A stretch of 15,530 nt of DNA from Perkinsus olseni (GCA_013115135.1 JABANP010000835.1:1-15530), one strand, 5' to 3'. Counted from the stretch's first letter, positions 1 through 6,886 are shown. The notes: generated from the sequence alone by a model not told the origin. Made by a program: numbers and translations.

Positions 1-653
1 CGAGGCGTGTGCTGGAAGACGCTGGTGTGCATCTCTTCAAGGACGCGTCTACTAACAAGGGAGGGGTCACTTCGTCAAGCTTGGAAGTGTTCGCTGCTCT
101 GTGTATGGACCCCGACGACCATGAGAAGAACCTGACGGTGAAGGACCCTAACAGCCCACCTCCCGAGTTTTACGAGCAATATGCCCAGGAGATCATCTCT
201 GTCATTCGCCACAATGCCAGGATGGAGTTTAACGGCATTTGGACTGCCAATCATGAGGTCATGGTCGTCGACGGCTCCGACTTCGTTAAGAAGGTTGATG
301 CCAGCGCGATGCTCTCCAGAAAGATCAACCACCTTAAGGCATATATCATGGAGGTCTTGGAGGCGGAAGACCCCGAAAACGATTGGATGGTTCGAGCCGT
401 CCTCAGGCGCTGCGTCCCACGACTTTTGCTGGTGCATTGTGGGCTCGATCAGATCCTGGAGCGCACGCCCGAGGCCTACATCATGGCCATGGTTGCCACT
501 TGGATCGCCAGCACATTCGTCTACAAGTATGGGCTCAATGCCAGCGAGTTCGCCTTCTATCAGTTCATGCGGTCGTTGGAGCAGAGCAGCGGGGGAGAGA
601 TGACTCCGGCAGATATGGGAAGGCCGCGTCATTTGGGCTCCTTCAGCCTATAG
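1..653 (+). CDS. NAD-dependent glutamate dehydrogenase (large GDH2-type), C-terminal part
   Basis: The frame is open from the window edge (first full codon at base 3) to a TAG at 651-653, so only the last ~216 residues are present and the true start lies upstream. The product oxidises L-glutamate with NAD+ to 2-oxoglutarate and ammonium. The recognisable signature is FKDASTNKGGVTSSSLEV near the start of the visible part; this is the conserved glycine- and serine-rich stretch of the dehydrogenase domain in large (~115 kDa) fungal and protist NAD-GDHs. It is followed by a family-typical segment containing FYEQYAQEIISVIRHNAR and a helical C-terminal tail. The tail after about residue 190 is poorly conserved, and a late intron cannot be excluded. 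No stop or frameshift is seen. The assignment to the large NAD-GDH class is from motif recognition; the exact subfamily is inferred. Confidence 0.88.
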   Translation, partial: RRVLEDAGVHLFKDASTNKGGVTSSSLEVFAALCMDPDDHEKNLTVKDPNSPPPEFYEQYAQEIISVIRHNARMEFNGIWTANHEVMVVDGSDFVKKVDASAMLSRKINHLKAYIMEVLEAEDPENDWMVRAVLRRCVPRLLLVHCGLDQILERTPEAYIMAMVATWIASTFVYKYGLNASEFAFYQFMRSLEQSSGGEMTPADMGRPRHLGSFSL

Positions 654-1910
654 TTCTTTTTTGTCGTATTTTTTCGTTGAACCCGGATCAGTGACCCCGT
701 AGTACTTTTTTCCATCGGTATGTGTGTGTTGCGTTGGTAATACGTGAGGATGGAAAAAGGCTCGAATAGAGCCGATGAGAACCCACGGAGATAGAAGTTT
801 TGTTAGAACGGCAACTGCCGAGTTCTCTGACCTATCCTTGCAGCTACTTGATATTCGTTTTGCTACACCTGCGACCAGGAGACCATAATGAATGCCGAAT
901 TGCCTGAAAGTCGGGCCTATCTGCCCCGCCGGACATGGTAAGGTTGAGGGGTATTGAGGGGGAAGTTGACTTCTAGGTGATTATGGAGATGACAGGAGGC
1001 GGCTGCTGTACATTCGTGCCCTGGTTGTCACTCGCTCGCTCTTCAGCCTACGTAGGGGACGATGAATTAAAATTTTCCGGAAAGGATGATAATGTAATCA
1101 TCATACAGTAGCCGCAGTGCGCGCAACTAGCTTCGTTGCGTGTGTAGTTGGAACTTCGATATAGTCGAGAGACAACATTCATGATGAGCGAGAAGGCCCA
1201 CAGAAACGCTTCCATGTGGCAAAGCATTATGCCGTGCAAGTTTTTGATTTCCAGGGGCTTTTCACTCATTTTATCGGCGAAAGACTGGGCCGAGTTAGCC
1301 GGCAAGCAGAGCCTCTTGTCACTCGGGCCAGCAGGTGGGGAGCGAGTTTTCAACGTTAAACAGTGTATTCTGTTGTAGGTTGTTCGGCTCTCTCGACCGC
1401 AGTGTACATAATCGTGGAAGTATCTTCTCGGGAGATGAAAGGTTCCCTCAGGATCCTCGCCTCCTTCATGTGGCTTAGCTTATTTCTGTGATAGTCTCGT
1501 TGTTTCTGGCAGGCTTCAAGTGCGTGCCTTACGGGGTATTTTAGGATTGCTGTCAACACTATTTTGGGTGCAGGTCCACTTCTGAATCGTCGTGCAAAGC
1601 TCCACCACGCGGTCTCTAATTGCGTCGAAGTCGATGGAGAAAATCGAGCCTTAAGCTACAGGGGTAGAGGCGGGGCCAATCGGTGAAGTAGGGGAGGAAT
1701 TGGCGCTATTAGGCCTCAATGGGAGCGGCTTCGCGGAGAAGTTGACGACAGGTGTGAAACTCTGGGCTTGTGAAGTCCTTCGCCGCGATGTACCCGACAG
1801 CGATACGTAGCCGTTTGGCACCCGTCCCGTGGCTGCCTCGTCATGAATTTTCGAGCCTGGTCATAAATTTTCGGATATACTGTTTCTCAGTCGCATTAGT
1901 AATCCAACAT
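654..1910. other. Non-genic stretch downstream of the GDH gene
   Basis: I see no recognisable gene here. Immediately after the GDH stop the sequence is T-rich (655-677), which may belong to the 3' untranslated region. Short open frames exist (for example 1148-1378 on plus and 1048-1353 on minus), but they overlap on opposite strands, resemble nothing I know and show no coding-like bias. Minor structure: a 5-bp-stem hairpin at 759-773, and a short direct repeat TCATGAATTTTCG / TCATAAATTTTCG at 1841 and 1861. Confidence 0.6.
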
Positions 1911-2022
1911 GTCAACTAACAGCAGCTGCTGAGCAGCTGTTAGTCAACTAGCAGTTGACTAGACAGCTGCTAAGCAGCTACTACACCTTTTCCCGAGCAT
2001 ATAAAATTGGCGGTAGGTGTAG
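1911..2022. repeat. Palindrome-rich patch at the edge of the small tRNA cluster
   Basis: The segment 1911-1981 is built from overlapping inverted and direct repeats of CAGCTGCT and GTCAACTA. TAGTCAACT-AGC-AGTTGACTA is a perfect 9-bp-arm palindrome (1941-1961), and CTAACAGC (1916-1923) pairs with GCTGTTAG (1936-1943). Directly after it, CTACACCT (1981-1988) and AGGTGTAG (2015-2022) are perfect 8-bp inverted repeats bounding a 42-bp block that is absent from the equivalent place in the neighbouring tRNA units. This suggests a small insertion in the last unit of the cluster. Confidence 0.7.
2003..2006 (-). terminator. Possible Pol III T4 terminator downstream of the last tRNA-like copy
   Basis: Read on the minus strand this is a TTTT run about 40 nt beyond the 3' end of the tRNA-like sequence at 2047-2118. 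No run of four T occurs in the spacers between the other copies of this cluster. Inference only. Confidence 0.35.
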
Positions 2023-2046
2023 AACACAACTTGTGAATCATATCAA

Positions 2047-2118
2047 GGGCTGTGCCGAGAATTGAACTTGGGACTTCTCGCACCATAAGCGAGAATCATA
2101 CCACTAGACCACACAGCC
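2047..2118 (-). pseudogene. tRNA-Pro-derived copy with anticodon changed to AUG
   Basis: This is a full-length 72-nt tRNA-like sequence with a perfect 7-bp acceptor stem and 5-bp anticodon stem. The loop reads TTATGGT instead of TTAGGGT, so the anticodon is AUG (His codons CAU/CAC) instead of AGG (Pro). The T stem has one C-A mismatch (third pair), and one variable-loop base also differs from the consensus. A pseudogene is the safest call; a charged anticodon variant is possible but unproven. Confidence 0.75.
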
Positions 2119-2202
2119 GACATAATAAGGATCATATTTCGACGATTCTGGGAGAGCAGGTCAACGAACAGCTACTAGTACACACTTTGTGAATCATATC
2201 AA

Positions 2203-2274
2203 GGGCTGTGCCGTGAATTGAACTCGGGACCTCTCGCACCCTAAGTGAGAATCATACCACTAGACGACACAGCC
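2203..2274 (-). pseudogene. Degenerate tRNA-Pro(AGG) copy
   Basis: The anticodon loop is intact, but there is an A-A mismatch in the T stem, an A-C mismatch in the anticodon stem (position 30-40) and a G-to-C change at position 9. Three structural changes make function unlikely. Confidence 0.78.
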
Positions 2275-2358
2275 GACGTAATAAGGATCATATTTCGACG
2301 ATTCTGGGAGAGCAGGTCAACGAACAGCTACTAGTGCACACCTTGTGAATCATACTAT

Positions 2359-2430
2359 GGGCTGTGCCGAGAACTGAACTCGGGACCTCTCGCACCCTAA
2401 GCGAGAATCATACCACTAGACCACACAGCC
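2359..2430 (-). pseudogene. tRNA-Pro(AGG) copy with altered T loop
   Basis: All stems are intact and the anticodon is AGG, but the T loop reads TTCAGTT instead of TTCAATT. This changes the near-universal A58, which pairs with T54 and is part of the Pol III B box. It is probably defective; it could still be a weak gene, since only one base differs. Confidence 0.6.
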
Positions 2431-2514
2431 GGCATAATAAGGATCATATTTCGACGATTCTGGGAGAGCAGGTCAACGAACAGCTACTAGTGCACACCTT
2501 GTGAATCATACTAA

Positions 2515-2586
2515 GGGCTGTGCCGAGAATTGAACTCGGGACCTCTCGCCACCCAAGCGCAGTACTAGGTGGTAGACCACTTTTCC
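2515..2586 (-). pseudogene. Rearranged tRNA-Pro-like terminal copy
   Basis: The 3' half (T arm and 3' acceptor strand, 2515-2549) is identical to the consensus. The 5' half is scrambled: the 5' acceptor strand GGAAAAG cannot pair with CACAGCC, the D stem is broken and the loop reads TTGGGTG (anticodon would be GGG). The overall length is still 72 nt, and the end keeps TAGACCAC. Part of the D-arm region resembles the reverse complement of the normal sequence (CTAGGTGGTAG against CTAGTGGTAT), as if locally inverted. Confidence 0.65.
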
Positions 2587-2619
2587 GCACGAGACCCGAA
2601 AAATTCCGAAAGAGTATAA

Positions 2620-2658
2620 TAAAGAAGAATAGAGCGCTTCGCGCTCTATTCTTCTTTA
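2620..2658. repeat. Perfect 18-bp hairpin with 3-nt loop
   Basis: AAAGAAGAATAGAGCGC (2621-2637) pairs perfectly with its complement at 2641-2657 around a TTC loop, with one further T-A pair outside. It lies just beyond the rearranged end of the small tRNA cluster. It could be a foldback element or a remnant of a transposon end; no gene uses it. Confidence 0.85.
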
Positions 2659-3232
2659 ATTTCTTGATCTTCAATATTCGCCGACTTATCGCGAAAAACT
2701 GTTCTGACAGGGGCTGGACCACCTGGTCTACGCTCGAAGGAATTTTTTTTCCTTGTTCTTGCTTTGTTCTAGCAAATTTTTTTACGTAATGAAATAGAGA
2801 ATGAAATTCTCTACCGAATTCATTCAACAAACTTCCCGGAAAGCGCTCTGAACAAGTAAAAACGATGTTGTCAAATTTGCGTTGATCGTGGACCGGTTGG
2901 TCTACCCTTGATCGAAATTTTTCGCCCGCCTCTCTGCCTCCTAGGATATTTTTCCTTGGAAAAGGAATAAAGCATATTCAAATCTACGGGTTGACCTCCA
3001 GAGGCATTCCCTTAGGTCGGCGTAGGGTCAGTATTCGACCGAAATAGTCAAAGCGTGACGCGTGCTGTGTGACGCCGCGTCACGCCGGAAAATATCCTGC
3101 GCGCTCGGTGATTTCGAGGCGAGCCAAACAAGTGCTACTCGAGAGTGGAATGGCCTTCCTCTTCACGAAAATGTTCTCATTTGAGATAACGTAGAGCTCT
3201 GACTCAGTTATTTAAAATAGGCGTTACGCCTT
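2659..3232. other. Non-genic stretch with several small inverted repeats
   Basis: I see no gene. There is a perfect 8-bp palindrome TAGAGAAT-GAA-ATTCTCTA at 2795-2813 and a 10-bp inverted repeat GCGTGACGCG / CGCGTCACGC at 3053-3062 and 3076-3085. The 12-mer AATGAAATAGAG at 2789-2800 recurs inverted at 3738-3749, so the two could be decayed terminal repeats of an element holding the reading frame at 3233. Confidence 0.5.
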
Positions 3233-3571
3233 ATGCCTCGTGGTCGTCCCTCTAAGGCGCAACTCGCCGCAGAAGCGAAAGAAGCTCCGCGCGGTCAACG
3301 AGAGCCGTTCATGAGAGCTATAAAGGCGTCGCAAGGCCGTCCCCGTGCTGAAAATTGAAGGAGTCGCCGCTCAAGCCAGTTGGACTCAACTGGAGACCAG
3401 TCGACAATCAGCTCAGGGTGCGCGGAAGAGCCTTCTGAAATTCTTCAGTTTCACAAGTGTGACAGAGCTGGAAGCTATATCATAGTATATGATTCGAAGG
3501 ACGGAGGAGGTTTTCGTTTTTCCAAATAGCAGTGCGTTGAGCACCACGATGGGACGAGAGTATCAGAATAA
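3233..3571 (+). pseudogene. Decayed AT-hook reading frame, possible transposase remnant
   Basis: An ATG at 3233 opens a 41-codon frame beginning MPRGRPSKAQLAAEAKEAPR and containing a second GRPR motif near its end. The RGRP core is the AT-hook minor-groove DNA-binding motif. It stops at TGA 3356-3358, but the same frame continues to look coding for 56 codons (including EILQFHKCDRAGSYIIVYD and GGGFRFSK) up to TAG 3527-3529, then QCVEHHDGTRVSE to TAA 3569-3571. Past that, another frame reads NRYRYSKYTA. The chain of in-frame stops suggests a dead gene, although introns over the stops are possible. An N-terminal AT hook plus aromatic/Cys-rich text fits the DNA-binding part of a Mutator-like or FLYWCH-type transposase, but this is a guess. 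Confidence 0.4.
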
Positions 3572-3849
3572 TAGGTACAGATATTCTAAATACACAGCAT
3601 GATATGCTGGCTGCCAGCCAGGATTTGGAGGCTGGGGGGTGGAGCGACCTAGGAGGGCGAGGTTTTTAGTGCACTCCTACCCGCGTGAAATAACCTTTCC
3701 AGGTCCGTGAACAGAATCTCTTCAAGAGATGGAGAAACTCTATTTCATTCACCCATAAGATGAGCGTTTCAACAAGAACTGGCTTCTCAACTTATTTTTT
3801 TTATTTTTTTTCGCGCCTCCGGCGCGAATATCACACTATATCGCACAGC

Positions 3850-3875
3850 CCTCTCGCACCCTAAGCGAGAATCAT
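3850..3875 (-). pseudogene. tRNA-Pro anticodon-arm fragment
   Basis: Twenty-six bases match the consensus tRNA-Pro(AGG) exactly over the anticodon arm and adjoining bases. The T arm is missing: CACAGCC stands directly next to the fragment where the T stem should be, and the D-arm side is diverged. This is a relic of a tRNA unit lying between the two clusters. Confidence 0.8.
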
Positions 3876-4108
3876 GTCCAGAGGCCGCTAGAAGCTTAAA
3901 TAGGGGCAAGAACTATCGCAGAGATAGCAGGGAGAGTTCGGAGAGACGACACGAGAGGCTCGTCGCCGCCGAAATTGTACCGGAAGGCCGTTGCAGTCCT
4001 GTACCCAAGAGGGCGAACGGGCAAGGCTGCAGCGAAGCGATCGACGAAACAACGAGCTAAAAAAACAGAGTGACACAGAAATACAGCGGGGAACTTGATA
4101 CGCATAGA

Positions 4109-4152
4109 GCGGTCCGGGTAAGCGCCCACACGTGGTCTCTTACCCGGACCGC
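4109..4152. repeat. 14-bp-arm inverted repeat
   Basis: GCGGTCCGGGTAAG (4109-4122) is the perfect reverse complement of 4139-4152. The 16-nt loop contains CCACACGTGG, itself a short inverted repeat. A strong cruciform or hairpin is possible; function unknown. Confidence 0.85.
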
Positions 4153-4908
4153 AGAAGCAAAGTTTGAGGTTCGTAGGATGGTGGGCGTGCGCTAACGAAG
4201 CTGCGCAGTTGTACGTCGCGCGCGGCTGTCCCTGTCGTGCGGCCATGTTGTGCGGTGCATTTAGCGCGCGCCCGCCGAGCAGGCTGGACGGTGTACAGCT
4301 CTGTAGGGGGCATATATGCGAGGGAAGAGTGGACAAAGCAGATGCTCATGGACGAAAGAAGTGTTGGGGGGGAGCATGGCGCATATGGGAGCCGTGGTAG
4401 TCCACGAACGACGTACGCAAGCTCCCGCACGGTGTGTGCAGCGCAGTTGGCGCCATACGAAGCGGATAGTCGGCCAGTACGTTGAACAGGTTGCTAGAAG
4501 TTTGTTTACGAACTTTCACGCCACCAGGGCCCCGCCTTGTGGAGATATACGCGCGTGACGTCGATGCAAAGAGCGAAAAGTGCAAAACATGCGGCGTGAC
4601 GCGAGCGAAGCGATTGTCCCGTAGTGACGTAACTTTACACACTTATTTTTGAGCTAACTAGGCTATAGATTGACACCGGGACAAGTCGAATGTGATTTTT
4701 TTGGGGTATGTGTAATCGTGCACAGTTTGAGGAAAATTGAATGGTAAACAGCGAAAAAAAGACCCTTCGTTGCTGCAGTCCGGTAGTAGGATCAAGCGGT
4801 GAGGATCACCCGAAAAGCGCGCGCCCGCACGGGCCCCTCCCCGCGCGGGCGAACAGTGTGTGAATGGGTGGGGGTGGGATCGCCGCTTTTCCACCGTCCA
4901 CCGAGCTG

Positions 4909-4912
4909 AAAA
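4909..4912 (-). terminator. Pol III T4 terminator of the last array tRNA (recurs in each unit)
   Basis: Minus-strand TTTT, separated by 30 nt from the 3' end of the tRNA at 4943-5014. The same run within GAGTTTTCAGC recurs at the same distance from nearly every tRNA of the array, implying pre-tRNA trailers of about 30-35 nt. Four T is a minimal but accepted Pol III terminator. Confidence 0.6.
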
Positions 4913-4942
4913 CTCCCCTCGCCTTGTAATGTGTTTGTATGA

Positions 4943-5014
4943 GGGCTATGCCGAGAATTGAACTCGGGACCTCTCGCACCCTAAGCGAGAATCATACCAC
5001 TAGACCACACAGCC
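4943..5014 (-). tRNA. tRNA-Pro(AGG)
   Basis: 72-nt cloverleaf: acceptor GGCTGTG / CATAGCC with one G-U pair, A box TGGTCTAGTGG, anticodon loop TTAGGGT (AGG, decoding CCU and via inosine CCC), T arm CCGAG-TTCAATT-CTCGG, discriminator C. No intron and no encoded CCA. First copy from the left, the most downstream in transcription order. Confidence 0.92.
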
Positions 5015-5097
5015 GAGTCTGGTCGGGTTTATTGGGTCGCTCTGGGCAGCAGTGACTGAGCTGAAAACTCCCCTCGCCTTGTAATGTATTTGTATGA

Positions 5098-5169
5098 GGG
5101 CTGTGCCGAGAATTGAACTCGGGACCTCTCGCACCCTAAGCGAGAATCATACCACTAGACCACACAGCC
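5098..5169 (-). tRNA. tRNA-Pro(AGG)
   Basis: Exact consensus copy: fully paired acceptor GGCTGTG / CACAGCC, anticodon loop TTAGGGT, intact T arm and A and B boxes. Confidence 0.94.
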
Positions 5170-5264
5170 GTGTCTGGTCGGGTTTATTGGGTCGCTCTGG
5201 GGGTCGCTCTGGGCAGCAGTGACTGAGCTGAAAACTCCCCTCGCCTTGTAATGTGTTTGTATGA

Positions 5265-5336
5265 GGGCTGTGCCGAGAATTGAACTCGGGACCTCTCGCA
5301 CCCTAAGCGAGAATCATACCACTAGACCACACAGCC
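5265..5336 (-). tRNA. tRNA-Pro(AGG)
   Basis: Exact consensus copy with fully paired stems and AGG anticodon; long (95-bp) spacer on its upstream side. Confidence 0.94.
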
Positions 5337-5431
5337 GTGTCTGGTCGGGTTTATTGGGTCGCTCTGGGGGTCGCTCTGGGCAGCAGTGAGTGAGCTGAAA
5401 ACTCCCCTCGCCTTGTAATGTGTTTGTATGA

Positions 5432-5517
5432 GGGCTATGCCGAGAATTGAACTCGGGACCTCTCGCACACGACCTCTCGCACCCTAAGCGAGAATCATAC
5501 CACTAGGCCACACAGCC
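5432..5517 (-). pseudogene. tRNA-Pro copy with 14-nt internal duplication
   Basis: This copy is 86 nt because ACCTCTCGCAC plus ACG (plus strand) is tandemly repeated between the anticodon stem and T arm, which enlarges the variable region from 5 to 19 nt. A T-to-C change at position 11 also breaks a D-stem pair. A long variable arm is a feature of Leu and Ser tRNAs, but here the extra sequence is a plain duplication of the anticodon-stem strand and could misfold the anticodon arm. Confidence 0.85.
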
Positions 5518-5600
5518 GAGTCTGGTCGGGTTTATTGGGTCGCTCTGGGCAGCAGTGACTGAGCTGAAAACTCCCCTCGCCTTGTGATGTATTTGTATGA

Positions 5601-5672
5601 GGGCTGTGCCGAGAATTGAACTCGGGACCTCTCGCACCCTAAGCGAGAATCATACCACTAGACCACACAGCC
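5601..5672 (-). tRNA. tRNA-Pro(AGG)
   Basis: Exact consensus copy with fully paired stems and AGG anticodon. Confidence 0.94.
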
Positions 5673-5767
5673 GTGTCTGGTCGGGTTTATTGGGTCGCTC
5701 TGGGGGTCGCTCTGGGCAGCAGTGAGTGAGCTGAAAACTCCCCTCGCCTTGTAATGTGTTTGTATGA

Positions 5768-5839
5768 GGGCTATGCCGAGAATTGAACTCGGGATCTCTC
5801 GCACCCTAAGCGAGAATCATACCACTAGACCACACAGCC
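5768..5839 (-). tRNA. tRNA-Pro(AGG), variable-loop variant
   Basis: CATAGCC acceptor form (one G-U pair). A single G-to-A change lies in the variable loop (AGATC for AGGTC); all stems and the anticodon are intact, so it should still be functional. Confidence 0.87.
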
Positions 5840-5922
5840 GAGTCTGGTCGGGTTTATTGGGTCGCTCTGGGCAGCAGTGACTGAGCTGAAAACTCCCCTC
5901 GCCTAGTAATGTGTTTGTATGA

Positions 5923-5994
5923 GGGCTGTGCCGAGAATTATATTCGGCACCTCTCGCACCCTAAGCGAGAATCATACCACTAGACCACACAGCC
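5923..5994 (-). pseudogene. tRNA-Pro(AGG) copy with destroyed T arm
   Basis: Four changes are packed into the T-arm region: the loop reads TATAATT instead of TTCAATT, the closing stem G is A, and the base before the T stem is changed. The conserved T55 and C56 are lost, which removes the B box and the D-loop/T-loop contact. The acceptor and anticodon arms are intact. Confidence 0.85.
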
Positions 5995-6089
5995 GTGTCT
6001 GGTCGGGTTTATTGGGTCGCTCTGGGGGTCGCTCTGGGCAGCAGTGACTGAGCTGAAAACTCCCCTCGCCTTGTAATGTGTTTGTATGA

Positions 6090-6161
6090 GGGCTGTGCCG
6101 AGAATTGAACTCGGGACCTCTCGCACCCTAAGCGAGAATCATACCACTAGACCACACAGCC
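6090..6161 (-). tRNA. tRNA-Pro(AGG)
   Basis: Exact consensus copy with fully paired stems and AGG anticodon. Confidence 0.94.
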
Positions 6162-6256
6162 GTGTCTGGTCGGGTTTATTGGGTCGCTCTGGGGGTCGCT
6201 CTGGGCAGCAGTGACTGAGCTGAAAACTCCCCTCGCCTTGTAATGTGTTTGTATGA

Positions 6257-6328
6257 GGGCTGTGCCGTGAATTGAACTCGGGACCTCTCGCACCCTAAGA
6301 GAGAATTATACCACTAGACCACACAGCC
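6257..6328 (-). pseudogene. Degenerate tRNA-Pro(AGG) copy
   Basis: Three mismatches: A-A in the T stem, T-C in the anticodon stem and C-A in the D stem. The T-stem change is the same base change as in the copy at 2203-2274 of the other cluster. The anticodon AGG is kept. Confidence 0.82.
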
Positions 6329-6423
6329 GTGTCTGGTCGGGTTTATTGGGTCGCTCTGGGGGTCGCTCTGGGCAGCAGTGACTGAGCTGAAAACTCCCCT
6401 CGCCTTGTAATGTGTTTGTATGA

Positions 6424-6495
6424 GGGCTGTGCCGAGAATTGAACTCGGGACCTCTCGCACCCTAAGCGAGAATCATACCACTAGACCACACAGCC
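6424..6495 (-). tRNA. tRNA-Pro(AGG)
   Basis: Exact consensus copy. Its upstream (right-hand) spacer is cut off after 25 bp by the foreign block starting near 6521. Confidence 0.93.
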
Positions 6496-6745
6496 GTGTC
6501 TGGTCGGGTTTATTGGGTCGGGCAGTCACCTAATGTCCTGGTGAACAGTGGTGACCACCTACTCTTAGTTGGCAGCAAGTATAGGCTACTGCCTAGCTGC
6601 TGGCTCTGACACTGATAAGTACTGAGCAGGTCAGAGTAATGCCACACACTGTTCACACTCCCAACCCCTGCATTTTGGGAATTTCGCCCCTCGCCTTGGA
6701 ATGTGGAGTGTTTGCACGAGAGAACCCAGCCGTGTCTGGTCGGGT
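6496..6745. mobile_element. Unit that lost its tRNA, with foldback-like insertion
   Basis: The normal spacer stops at about 6520 and resumes at about 6728. In between lies a unique block with nested inverted repeats: GTGAACAGTG (6541-6550) with CACTGTTCAC (6647-6656), CTCTGAC (6604-6610) with GTCAGAG (6630-6636), and TAGGC-TACT-GCCTA (6582-6595). From about 6688 the text again resembles the spacer (CCCCTCGCCTTGGAATGTG), but the tRNA that should follow is missing except for its last bases (CAGCC). So one unit has lost its tRNA and carries extra DNA. Calling it a mobile element is an inference. Confidence 0.5.
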
Positions 6746-6814
6746 TTATTGGGTCGCTCTGGGCAGCAGTGACCGAGCTGAAAACTCCCCTCGCCTTGTA
6801 ATGTGTTTGTATGA

Positions 6815-6886
6815 GGGCTATGCCGAGAATTGAACTCGGGACCTCTCGCACCCTAAGCGAGAATCATACCACTAGACCACACAGCC
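6815..6886 (-). tRNA. tRNA-Pro(AGG)
   Basis: CATAGCC acceptor form with one G-U pair; all other positions are consensus. First intact copy on the right of the disrupted unit. Confidence 0.92.

Larger units (their letters stand above)
2030..2586 (-). repeat. Small tandem cluster of tRNA-Pro-like units, 156-bp period
   Basis: Four tRNA-Pro-like sequences begin exactly 156 bp apart (2047, 2203, 2359, 2515 on plus coordinates). They are separated by a near-identical 84-bp spacer containing ATAATAAGGATCATATTTCG and CAGCTACTAGT. The spacer is unrelated to that of the larger array at 4903-7603, although the tRNA parts are almost the same. Every copy carries at least one change that should weaken a tRNA, so the cluster looks like a decaying side branch. 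Confidence 0.9.
3572..4902. other. Non-genic stretch between the two tRNA clusters
   Basis: I see no convincing gene. Overlapping open frames on both strands between 3896 and 4642 are what GC-rich DNA gives by chance, and none resembles a known protein. Contents: a T-rich run with the hairpin TTCGCGCC-TCC-GGCGCGAA at 3810-3828, a tRNA fragment at 3850-3875, a 14-bp-arm inverted repeat at 4109-4152, and a GC-rich 7-bp-arm inverted repeat CGCCCGC / GCGGGCG at 4822-4828 and 4845-4851. Confidence 0.55.

Noticed and set aside
2520..2789. Plus-strand 89-codon open frame and the overlapping minus-strand frame 2444-2830
   Set aside because: Both read through tRNA-derived sequence and the perfect hairpin at 2620-2658; nothing protein-like remains outside these.
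3896..4336. Minus-strand 146-codon open frame
   Set aside because: It overlaps open frames in several other phases in GC-rich DNA, has no recognisable motif and spans the 14-bp inverted repeat; likely random.
654..4900. Spliced-leader RNA genes or 5S rRNA, looked for because the organism may be an alveolate
   Set aside because: I found no stretch resembling a dinoflagellate or perkinsid spliced leader, nor the 5S internal control region.
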